From positions 27,852,445-27,916,444 of the forward strand of contig OU744446.1 of the NCBI GenBank assembly GCA_916610825.1: 64,000 nucleotides of DNA, given 5' to 3'. Shown piece after piece: positions 62,801 through 64,000 of the stretch. Both the position numbers and the translations under genes were made by a program. Below the pieces are notes generated by a model, which saw only the letters and a list, made by a program, of their open reading frames with translations, ran no database searches and had not been told where the DNA came from. Origin of the DNA: Haliclystus octoradiatus. Its lineage: Eukaryota > Cnidaria > Staurozoa > Stauromedusae > Haliclystidae. Every line of letters begins with the position of its first letter. Position 1 is the stretch's first letter.

Positions 62801-64000
62801 GTAGAAGGTCCAACTGGCAAACCAGGTACTAATGGAATTGTTGGTAAAAGAGGAATGAAAGGCATGAAAGGAGCGCTTGGATGGCGAGGTCCTCCTGGTC
62901 TACCTGGTTTTCCAGGATTAAATGGTGAATCAGGTCCAAAAGGAGTGAAGGTAATTAACACTTATTCATTATTTATCAACTTGAGTAATTTAAATACATG
63001 TATGCAATGCATTGATTGTCTTGATTTTAACAAGATGTTATTCTGTTTAGGGTGGTGTAGGACCAATTGGACCTCAAGGGCCATCTGGTATTCAGGGTTT
63101 CAAAGTAAGTCACTTGGTATTATATCAAAACAATGTGAAAATTTAAAATGAGGAATTATGAAAAAAAATTGTATTTATTTATGCATTTTGAATTACTTTC
63201 TATATAGGAAAGGACCTTATAGCATTAGCATAATTGCTTCGGATTCTTGAAAATAAAAGATAAAAACTTGAATTATAGGGTAGCTGACAGTAGTATAGAC
63301 TGATAGGATAGCTAACAGTAGGCTACATGCAGAAAGTAGTGACAGGCTACTTTTCAACTTTGCATAATCTACTATCTGGTAATATGAACAACTCATTTAT
63401 CTTTTTCAACAGGGAAACCAAGGTAGTATTGGCCTTGATGGCATCAAAGGGGATTCAGGAATAAAGGTAATTTATACTTTTCAAGCCACAAGTATTGTAG
63501 TGAATCAGTGCATATATATTCGAAGATCGACTGCAAAGGCTGTCAGTCAATTTTAAGCGTTTTAAACATTCATGAAACAATCTCTACATTTTGTGTCATT
63601 TAGTAAAGATAGATATGATCAAATATAACAGATATGATCTCCCCTGCGAGAAACAGTTCAGGAGTTCATGAACAGTTCATGAACGTTAAATGGCCCAAAA
63701 TTTTCATGAACTGTTCATGAACATTTCATGAACAGTTCATGAACTGCTTGTGGGGGTCATGAATAGTTCATGACAATTGGGGCCATTTAACGTTCATGAA
63801 CTGTTCATGAATTCCTGAACTGTTTTTCAAAAGGGCTATGCTGATAGTGTGCAAATTGTTGTCCCAGATTTAAGCTTCCACCGTGCAACATTCAATTTAA
63901 CTGTTTTTACAACTTAAAAACCTCAACAATCTTTACAATGATTACATCGATCGATTGGTATTGAAATGATTATTTTGTTTGAAGGGAACGAAAGGTGAGC
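11811..64000 (+). CDS. COL15A1/COL18A1-like: Multiplexin-type (collagen XV/XVIII-like) gene, 3' partial
   Basis: The proposed join is 11811-11886, 23092-23211, 25576-25686, 28796-29358, 35873-35944, 36555-38450, 60322-60420, 61215-61250, 62708-62950, 63051-63104, 63413-63466 and 63985 onward. The product would be an extracellular matrix collagen: signal peptide (residues 1 to about 20), short N-terminal region (to 102), TSPN/laminin-G domain (103-314), Ser/Thr-rich mucin-like region (315-946), linker (947-979), then Gly-X-Y repeats. The TSPN domain has GVLFSILNP, NGCEQLQ and a final Cys in RAIPKCAW, the layout of the collagen XV/XVIII head. A long glycosylatable region followed by interrupted collagen also fits multiplexins. 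The first three introns are phase 1 and all later ones phase 0. Linkage of the first three exons to the TSPN exon rests on matching phase and splice consensus only. The trimerisation and endostatin parts would lie beyond the window. Another TSPN collagen (IX, XVI, XIX) is the main alternative. Confidence 0.62.
12830..12975 (+). mobile_element. Penelope-like element 3' end, + orientation fragment
   Basis: The block beginning TATGAAGCGGAATCGGGGTC and continuing through GTCGTCGTTGAATTTCATTC to CATCTGCGC is the reverse complement of 13860-13982. It therefore matches the 3' end of the Penelope-like copy there, including the codons for YEAESGS and stop. No upstream protein domain is preserved. Confidence 0.55.
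13740..13860 (-). repeat. Second, diverged copy of the Penelope-like 3' end
   Basis: Read on the minus strand, GGAATCGGGGTCAATATTC and GTCGTTGGATC… repeat the order of blocks found just upstream at 13860-13982. Two 3' ends therefore lie head to tail, as in the tandem copies typical of Penelope-like elements. Confidence 0.5.
13956..14275 (-). pseudogene. Penelope-like element, C-terminal RT region plus GIY-YIG endonuclease, frameshifted
   Basis: On the minus strand, 14171-13956 encodes CVVYHFQCDSCDVNYVG followed by FTRRHLHQRIDDH. This is the Cys-rich, GIY-YIG-type endonuclease end of Penelope-like retroelements. The preceding stretch (about 14262-14110) encodes TINIVLPFKDQ and then VGRHLNGLSARV, also characteristic, but in another frame. 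The break lies near the run of A at about 14120-14130 (seen as T on the plus strand). The copy is 5' truncated and not functional. It sits in the first intron of the collagen gene, opposite to it. Confidence 0.72.
14359..15711. mobile_element. Long foldback (inverted-repeat) element, 1,353 bp, TA target site
   Basis: The left arm starts GGCTAGGGTTATATGGACGC and the right arm ends with its reverse complement. TA flanks both ends (14357-14358 and 15712-15713). The arms pair over about 600-700 bases to a short spacer near 14966-14997. The right arm has about 90 bases (around 15186-15277) absent from the left. No protein is encoded. TA duplication suggests a Tc1/mariner-type non-autonomous element, but the family is not certain. 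Confidence 0.85.
18603..19240. mobile_element. Candidate inverted-repeat DNA transposon, about 640 bp
   Basis: The left end AGGCTGAGTTTAC and right end GTAAACGTAGCCT are opposed, and both continue into related GAAAACC(T)GGG / CTCAGGTTTTC segments. Internal AAACCCTGGG and AAACCCCGGG motifs recur. No convincing target duplication was found. Confidence 0.4.
19588..20490. mobile_element. Long foldback element, 903 bp, TTAA ends
   Basis: Both ends read TTAAAG(C/T)G(C/T)ATATCC inward and continue as GGATATTGGGAGATTGCTTC. The arms are about 440 bases each around a spacer near 20033-20057. TTAA at both outer edges would fit a piggyBac-type target site. No coding region. Confidence 0.82.
20491..20760 (+). 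other. Unassigned coding-like patch next to the foldback element
   Basis: After a CAGCCGCAG acceptor-like site the frame is open for about 80 codons (SMAIYRREKKLWSSMYDF…CC…) and base composition is less AT-rich than its surroundings. There is no good donor in a phase fitting the collagen exons. It could be an exon of another transcript, a retro-copy or chance. Confidence 0.2.
23092..23211 (+). CDS. Collagen gene exon 2 (predicted)
   Basis: The acceptor CGTCTTTATAG and donor G|GTGATA bound 120 nt, phase 1 in and phase 1 out. It encodes NEKLLSYKRPMYTFEN, a basic RRQKVKRK run and WLDKKVFQSEMFLI. The phases match exon 1 and exon 3. It has no recognised domain. The donor is weaker than the others, so the 3' edge is less certain. 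Confidence 0.48.
23212..25575 (+). other. Intron 2 of the collagen gene, 2.4 kb
   Basis: No gene was recognised. A short inverted repeat with GCGTCCGT / ACGGACGC ends lies at about 25243-25368; otherwise nothing was seen. Confidence 0.5.
25243..25368. repeat. Short inverted repeat with GCGTCCGT ends
   Basis: GGTATCGCGTCCGT at the left and ACGGACGCAATACTG at the right are opposed. The stretch between contains repeated GTTCG/CGAAC steps. It may be a small non-autonomous element. Confidence 0.35.
25576..25686 (+). CDS. Collagen gene exon 3 (predicted)
   Basis: The 111-nt exon lies between TGTATGTAG and G|GTAAGT, phase 1 to phase 1. It encodes VSLKRLNERLRKHRCPIIIT followed by a KQSNATKN glycosylation site and VDCDL. 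It joins in phase to the TSPN exon at 28796. The two Cys could pair. No known domain. Confidence 0.55.
25687..28795 (+). other. Intron 3 of the collagen gene, 3.1 kb
   Basis: It contains a short TA run near 26195 and a small foldback element at 26887-26971. No other exon fitting phase 1 to 1 was found. Confidence 0.5.
26887..26971. mobile_element. Miniature foldback element, 85 bp
   Basis: TAGCCTGCATGCAGACAGAC and its near-perfect reverse complement close a hairpin with a second AAGAAAA-rich inverted part inside. No coding capacity. Confidence 0.6.
28796..29358 (+). CDS. Collagen gene exon 4: TSPN/laminin-G domain
   Basis: The acceptor TTTTATTGTCAACAG leaves two bases that complete the phase 1 codon of exon 3. 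The exon then encodes 187 residues to a GTAAGT donor, phase 0. Beta-sandwich features include ADIFRIKGP, YEFHPKSYVGRYA, FYTDFGIKSTLYLRS, GVLFSILNP, DDITDKWTVFSLIL and FLNGCEQLQ. These match the thrombospondin-N/laminin-G head of collagens XV/XVIII, which sits before the mucin-like or collagenous part. An in-frame ATG at 28726 would add MKAYNLGSGVLFLINYVMVL before the domain. That could be an alternative secreted start, but the acceptor consensus and phase fit argue it is intronic in the main form. Confidence 0.75.
32159..32294. mobile_element. Small inverted-repeat element with TA target site
   Basis: CGGGGATGTGCC at the left and GGCACACCCCCG at the right are opposed, with TA directly outside each end. 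It is 136 bp and has no coding region. It resembles the ends of the element at about 34168-34400. Confidence 0.6.
32315..32614 (+). repeat. Tandem duplication, two 150-bp units
   Basis: CCTCGGGATTCATGAAACAA starts both 32315 and 32465, and the units differ at only a few bases (for example GGATCGATG versus GGATCTATG). Such similarity implies a recent duplication. Confidence 0.92.
33668..33937 (-). repeat. Dispersed short inverted-repeat element, copy 2
   Basis: CCAGAGCCATCTGTCTAAGA at the left and CTCCTGTACATAGGTTTTTC at the right are imperfect opposed ends. The interior is the reverse complement of 5197-5440. About 270 bp, non-coding. Confidence 0.62.
34168..34400. mobile_element. Candidate inverted-repeat element related to 32159-32294
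   Basis: TATAGGGGGTGG on the left opposes CACACCCCCCCATA on the right, and ATGACACACCCC resembles the 32159 copy. Its ends are less certain. Confidence 0.4.
35873..35944 (+). CDS. Collagen gene exon 5: end of TSPN domain
   Basis: The 24-codon exon lies between TCAATTACAG and GTAATC, phase 0 to 0. It encodes AAFHDLLLISDAKRAIPKCA plus WDIK. The last beta strand and Cys are the normal end of a collagen TSPN domain and complete the sequence broken at PVH in the previous exon. Confidence 0.75.
35945..36554 (+). other. Intron 5 of the collagen gene, 610 bp
   Basis: It runs from GTAATC to TTTTAACAG. A short inverted GTACTCT/AGAGTAC pair occurs near 36101-36125; no other feature. Confidence 0.55.
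36555..38450 (+). CDS. Collagen gene exon 6: Ser/Thr-rich mucin-like region, 632 codons
   Basis: One exon of 1,896 nt between TTTTAACAG and GTAAGT, phase 0 to 0. It opens GWNSSYHREALADINTNHQN and is very rich in Ser, Thr, Asn and His, with many N-X-S/T sequons and almost no Cys or hydrophobic core. This is the character of an extended, O-glycosylated spacer. Vertebrate collagens XV and XVIII have long Ser/Thr-rich regions near the TSPN domain, which supports the assignment. The frame is unbroken, so it is under coding constraint. Confidence 0.75.
38451..41302 (+). other. Start of the 21.9-kb intron
   Basis: No exon was recognised. The segment at about 40210-40640 holds recurring CCGGA/TCCGA steps with an A/T-rich centre, possibly an old element, but its ends cannot be set. 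Confidence 0.4.
41303..41310 (+). repeat. Left 8-bp target site duplication of the composite foldback
   Basis: AGTATGGT directly precedes ATGGTGGCCC and recurs directly after GGGCCACCAT at 53213-53220. Confidence 0.8.
41390..41880 (+). repeat. A-rich low-complexity tract, left arm
   Basis: Runs of A broken by single T (AAATAAATAAAAAAATAAA type) plus TTAAA units. The mirror tract is at 52640-53110. Phe/Tyr/Leu-rich frames on the opposite strand are artefacts. Confidence 0.95.
41884..42025 (+). repeat. Tandem duplication within the left arm
   Basis: The block ACTTCTGTTTTCATTTCAAA through TTCACAGCCCATTG(T/C)TCTCATA occurs twice in a row. It is mirrored at 52498-52625 in the right arm, so it predates or was copied with the inverted duplication. 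Confidence 0.85.
42521..42602. repeat. 82-bp palindromic unit, copy 1
   Basis: CTATGAGAACGATGGGCTGC and its reverse complement enclose a (GAAAAT)-rich centre. Identical-length copies lie at 43443, 50607 and 51921. Confidence 0.88.
42690..42836. repeat. hAT-like terminal fragment
   Basis: The end AAGTAACTTTAACATCCCTG with nested GTAAC/GTTAC steps resembles hAT ends (CAGGGATG…GTAAC). The adjacent GGCGCGTAACTTGAGATT and ATTCGTCGGG are shared in direct orientation with 51600-51690. Confidence 0.35.
42840..43300. other. Unique AT-rich segment inside the composite
   Basis: It is rich in AATAGTAAT steps. No gene is seen and no counterpart is obvious in the right arm. Confidence 0.4.
43443..43524. 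repeat. 82-bp palindromic unit, copy 2
   Basis: Same palindrome as 42521-42602, in the opposite sense of its centre. Confidence 0.88.
43767..44348 (+). repeat. 5' LTR of the BEL/Pao element
   Basis: It begins TGTTTTGAATTG and ends TTCGCTACA. A TATAAAAA box lies at 43807 and AATAAA at 44281. Confidence 0.95.
44385..49730 (+). CDS. gag-pol: BEL/Pao Gag-Pol polyprotein, intact, 1,781 aa
   Basis: The single open frame starts 36 bases after the 5' LTR and stops 36 bases before the 3' LTR. In order: an acidic, coiled Gag region (about 1-220), Gag core, Cys-rich nucleocapsid (about 420-485, with CMVCKEEHVITDC and CFSCLKYGHSARDC), aspartic protease (LIDSGSQISL, about 520), reverse transcriptase with the BEL/Pao-type YVDD (about 942), RNase H (FCDAS, about 1115), and integrase with an HHCC-type zinc region (HNKTNHCGVERT … CITCRRLR, 1410-1460). 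The integrase core carries the acidic triad (VDYFGP near 1486, SDNGSNF near 1551, VVESM near 1600). A C-terminal MKVGDVVLL segment is near 1718. No env-like frame follows. All motifs look intact, so the copy may be competent for movement. It lies in sense with the collagen gene. Confidence 0.96.
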   Translation: MMSSTENSTDEQTATGSTLTTMNGKALTIKQMVQQRTLAKSRVTRMANKAIKLISKGSTDIEEMMNSLTLLDQHYERAEECHEMYMMTAELDDDNWLDELFDNVCDVRFEVRAHVQTVKENKTARHETTKTKELIDTNIEQENNGMTAEQSTDQTEEDEDVANPTEADNQRTDDVIQTQDEQDDVIERPTNKVESATTNNLESAKSTKQEKSVTAPIRYKLTLPHFSGVLKDYRQFKTAFKALVDPDATDKNTKLHILRGRLAKIPHQLICNIENYDMAWKKLDTTYGRNDQLTDVCFKQIDELKPIRKGDAYSFLKFATTVQDIITQLKNAGCTADLESTGLLKSIVRKLTDEDRERWGRDVREGRALQTVHGLDDWLEKESIVKSQAYSLEPQRPKQSAATNVTQSNEKPQKKKVCMVCKEEHVITDCPQFLEANVDDRWQMVKEGRACFSCLKYGHSARDCRGKRTCGKEQCSKTHHEALHKESAAAHATTNTQNKNTLPVLQVKVNGNNGITRKANLLIDSGSQISLVRKGFAESLGLEGKETFINLSVVSGDQKRQMSRKIDFIIEAINGDGKKHKVTAVELDKICADVGHMQKDNIKNYQHLEDVVLSYSPGPIDVLLGVDQAHLLVGEMRRGQPGMPVAMMTPLGWVLLGSANKKTDDDDIQCSTASTNTVSLAEESINIKAFWETESFGVKSTPCNCDPSLIGSPDDKHAAVLLKESCKKLDDRYQIGLPWKQPPTTLPNNYDLAYRRLISTEKKLMKDNKLANNYDAQIMKNEELGFSRKLTQKEIDSHNGPINYIPHHGVLRHDKPSTPLRIVFDSSATYQETSLNDALYKGPDLLNSLFGIILRFRENKWALCNDISKMFNQIKLPEKDQHMHRYLWRNLDTTKPPDVYMMLRVPFGDKPAPAMAQTVLWKTAEDSKGEFPKAAETIQRNTYVDDICDSVQATEDVPQLASDIEEVLQRGGFPLKEWVTNCPELKSEQSEGQEEKEIDQQQEKILGTIWNSRDDTMTFRIKQSKKEGNWTKREILSQIAKIFDPIGIAAAMLVRGKMLMQVLWSTGYKWDDVVSEEHQKIWEQLLLDIEKLENVKIPRCLTPEESNSAIMELHVFCDASQEAFSTCAYLRSEDRTTKKIDVRFIAAKTRVAPLKQLTIPRLELQAAVLGTRLAKTIRKETRLDILQTTYWSDSSIVLSWIKSQSRQYKPFVAVRVGEIQSDSIPSDWRHCPSEENSADDGSRGITTNELEGRWLKGPDFLTKPKDQWPDDMQPTRLEDQDQDIEKRKKVITCTVIIQEESIIDVNKFSNWKRLKRVTAYVQRFCKSLKNKNASKGPLSSDELANAEDYLLKTVQAEMFQQLENGNYEQLTPFVDEKGLIRVGGRLENANCLPYDQKHPILLPRRNWISRLIMKDHHNKTNHCGVERTLADSRLYFWIVNGRTLSKSIVNQCITCRRLREQVQLQKMADLPEFRIMPFTPPFYNVAVDYFGPIIVKMGIRTRRQKRYGAIFTCLSTRAIHIEASSDMSTQAFLQVLRRFYSRRGQPSLIVSDNGSNFVGAEKELKTMIEGWNKKELMDFAAENKMVWRFNTPEAPHHGGVVESMVKSVKKSMKSSIGNKVLTHEELCTYLCEIENLVNSRPLSPMSSDPNDGTYLTPNHILLGRASAAVPQGPFDDSPSPSKRYEFVQSTINLFWKRWIVDYVPTIIGRKKWIKESRSMKVGDVVLLMERNIPRGKWSMGKVTETFPGKDGLVRSAIVKTQNGEYKRPVTKLCLLLPKEQY
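49731..49766 (+). promoter_or_regulatory. Polypurine-tract region before the 3' LTR
   Basis: The 36 bases between stop and LTR end in GGCGGGGTG. This is a short, imperfect purine tract in the place where plus-strand priming is expected. Confidence 0.4.
49767..50348 (+). repeat. 3' LTR of the BEL/Pao element
   Basis: Visually identical to the 5' LTR at an offset of exactly 6,000 bases. Confidence 0.95.
50607..50688. repeat. 82-bp palindromic unit, copy 3
   Basis: Same palindrome as copy 1, flanked by GCGTGACCGCAGG on the left and CCCGCCGTACG on the right. Confidence 0.88.
51119..51846. mobile_element. Candidate hAT-like non-autonomous element, 728 bp
   Basis: The ends CAGGGATGTTAGTAACGATT and (reverse complement of the right end) CAGGGATTCGAAAGTAATTG are similar inverted repeats with internal GTAAC/GTTAC steps, as in hAT families. 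The 8 bases outside each end do not match, so a clean insertion is not shown. Confidence 0.4.
51921..52002. repeat. 82-bp palindromic unit, copy 4
   Basis: Mirror counterpart of copy 1 in the right arm of the composite. Confidence 0.88.
52640..53110 (+). repeat. T-rich low-complexity tract, right arm
   Basis: The reverse complement of the A-rich tract at 41390-41880, slightly different in unit number. Confidence 0.95.
53213..53220 (+). repeat. Right 8-bp target site duplication of the composite foldback
   Basis: AGTATGGT, identical to 41303-41310. Confidence 0.8.
53221..56994 (+). other. Large collagen intron, right flank of the composite
   Basis: No exon or clear repeat was recognised over 3.8 kb. 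The small open frame at 54437-54640 lacks fitting splice sites. Confidence 0.45.
56955..56994 (+). promoter_or_regulatory. Possible internal promoter and 5' leader
   Basis: TTTTTATATGAATTA lies about 30 bases before the ATG at 56995 and could serve as a TATA-like element. It is weak on its own; the signal-peptide exon that follows is the main reason to propose it. Confidence 0.3.
56995..57120 (+). CDS. Candidate alternative first exon with signal peptide
   Basis: The 42 codons start MLFDKKLHYNALSMTGIICI followed by IFIIHSFGNVLVDG and end KP before GTAAGT, phase 0. The hydrophobic stretch at residues 14-30 is a good secretion signal or anchor. The next downstream + strand exon (60322) starts in phase 0, so a transcript from here would run directly into the collagen repeats, omitting the TSPN and mucin-like regions. 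Vertebrate and insect multiplexins also use alternative promoters. It could instead be the first exon of a nested unrelated gene. Confidence 0.5.
57121..60321 (+). other. Intron between the alternative exon and linker exon, 3.2 kb
   Basis: It contains a poly-G run at 58800-58810 and the PIF-like element at 59370. Nothing else was recognised. Confidence 0.5.
59370..59712. mobile_element. PIF/Harbinger-like non-autonomous element, 343 bp, TTA target site
   Basis: CACTATGAGATTTGAAAGTA at the left opposes TACTTTTAAATCTCATAGTG at the right, with TTA outside each end (59367-59369 and 59713-59715). The inside is built of repeated ACTACTGAAAA units in both orientations. TTA duplication is typical of PIF/Harbinger; no transposase. 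Confidence 0.7.
60322..60420 (+). CDS. Collagen gene linker exon before the Gly-X-Y repeats
   Basis: The 33 codons lie between TCTGTTACAG and GTAATC, phase 0 to 0. It encodes NQLEDLNESSEWSQSSSLIP then EINKQRHRLIGPK. It is acidic and Ser-rich, and GPK at the end leads into GQKGSRG of the next exon. Confidence 0.65.
60421..61214 (+). other. Intron, 794 bp, with a TTCATGAA-rich repeat
   Basis: It runs from GTAATC to TTTTTATTAG and holds the palindromic repeat at 60767-60895. Confidence 0.55.
60767..60895. repeat. TTCATGAA-rich palindromic repeat, copy A (degraded)
   Basis: AGTTCAGGAGTTCATGAACG on the left opposes TTCATAAACTTCTGAATTG on the right. It is related to 63651-63826. Confidence 0.6.
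61215..61250 (+). CDS. Collagen gene exon: first Gly-X-Y repeats (36 nt)
   Basis: Twelve codons, GQKGSRGLPGLS, are four perfect Gly-X-Y triplets between TTATTAG and GTATGT, phase 0. Exons built of whole triplets starting with Gly are typical of collagen genes. Confidence 0.78.
61507..62221. mobile_element. pogo/Tigger-like non-autonomous element, 715 bp, TA target site
   Basis: CAGTCAAACTCCTCGTAAGC at the left opposes CTGACGAGTTTGACTG at the right, with TA outside both ends. Both sub-terminal regions repeat GTGGTCGCT/AGCGACCAC motifs, and the centre has a short AATAGAAATATAGAAC tandem. CAGT(C/N)AAAC ends with TA duplication are typical of pogo-type elements. Confidence 0.72.
62285..62430. 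repeat. TTCATGAA-rich palindromic repeat, copy B (degraded)
   Basis: Contains GAACAGTTCATGAACTG and CTTCATGAACTGTTCACG in both senses; related to copies A and C. Confidence 0.5.
62708..62950 (+). CDS. Collagen gene exon: 27 Gly-X-Y triplets (243 nt)
   Basis: The exon begins GLPGVEGVKGVKGPTGLPGY and continues as unbroken Gly-X-Y to GPKGVK before GTAATT, phase 0. Pro in the X/Y places and Lys in Y (for hydroxylation) are frequent. The opposite strand shows a Pro-rich mirror frame that is not a gene. Confidence 0.92.
63051..63104 (+). CDS. Collagen gene exon: 54-nt Gly-X-Y
   Basis: GGVGPIGPQGPSGIQGFK, six triplets in exactly 54 nt, between TTCTGTTTAG and GTAAGT. This is the classical collagen exon length. 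Confidence 0.85.
63105..63412 (+). other. Collagen intron, 308 bp
   Basis: It runs from GTAAGT to TTTTTCAACAG. A short run of GATAG/GGCTA steps near 63280-63350; otherwise nothing. Confidence 0.55.
63413..63466 (+). CDS. Collagen gene exon: second 54-nt Gly-X-Y
   Basis: GNQGSIGLDGIKGDSGIK, six triplets in 54 nt between CTTTTTCAACAG and GTAATT. Confidence 0.85.
63467..63984 (+). other. Collagen intron, 518 bp, with the clearest TTCATGAA-rich repeat
   Basis: It runs from GTAATT to TTGTTTGAAG and contains the palindrome at 63651-63826. Confidence 0.55.
63651..63826. repeat. TTCATGAA-rich palindromic repeat, copy C (best preserved)
   Basis: AAACAGTTCAGGAGTTCATG at the left is mirrored by TTCATGAATTCCTGAACTGT at the right, and GAACGTTAAATGGCC is mirrored by GGCCATTTAACGTTC. 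The interior is made of GTTCATGAAC steps. It looks like a miniature foldback transposon. Confidence 0.7.
63985..64000 (+). CDS. Collagen gene exon, cut by the window end
   Basis: After TTGTTTGAAG the sequence reads GGA ACG AAA GGT GAG, giving GTKGE, again Gly-X-Y. The GGTGAGC could also hold a donor, but the window ends here. Confidence 0.5.

Noticed and set aside
62704..62961. Pro-rich minus-strand frame
   Set aside because: It is the antisense shadow of the Gly-X-Y exon.

Overview
This is AT-rich, intron-rich nuclear DNA from an invertebrate animal. The evidence is GT-AG introns of about 0.1 to 20 kb, a spectrin-repeat gene, a collagen with a thrombospondin-N/laminin-G head and 54-nt Gly-X-Y exons, a BEL/Pao retrotransposon, a Penelope-like element and many short inverted-repeat DNA transposons. 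The species cannot be fixed from sequence alone. No tRNA, rRNA, CRISPR array or prokaryotic feature was seen.

Region 1 (1-9.3 kb, + strand) is the 3' end of a long spectrin-repeat gene of nesprin-like type. Thirteen exons join into one open frame of 969 codons ending in TAG at 9012, followed by AATAAA signals. No KASH or other membrane tail is present. One intron is almost entirely microsatellite.

Region 2 (11.8-64 kb, + strand) is best read as one large collagen gene of the XV/XVIII (multiplexin) type that runs off the right edge. A signal-peptide exon (11811) and two small exons (23092, 25576), all joined in phase 1, lead into the TSPN exon (28796-29358). A second TSPN exon follows (35873), then a 1.9-kb Ser/Thr-rich mucin-like exon (36555-38450). 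After a 21.9-kb intron come a linker exon (60322) and Gly-X-Y exons (61215, 62708, 63051, 63413, 63985). A separate signal-peptide exon at 56995, with a TATA-like box upstream, looks like an internal alternative start that would give a form lacking the TSPN and mucin regions.

The collagen introns are full of mobile DNA. Intron 1 holds a broken Penelope-like element with repeated 3' ends and three long inverted-repeat elements. The large intron holds the most striking object: an 11.9-kb nested foldback element (41311-53212) with an 8-bp target duplication, mirrored A-rich/T-rich tracts and 14 alternating copies of one 16-bp motif. An intact BEL/Pao retrotransposon (43767-50348) with two visually identical 582-bp LTRs and a 1,781-aa Gag-Pol frame has inserted into it. 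Introns near the 3' edge carry PIF/Harbinger-like and pogo-like elements and three copies of a TTCATGAA-rich palindromic repeat.

Exon models come from reading frame, splice consensus and phase alone; no transcript or database evidence was available.
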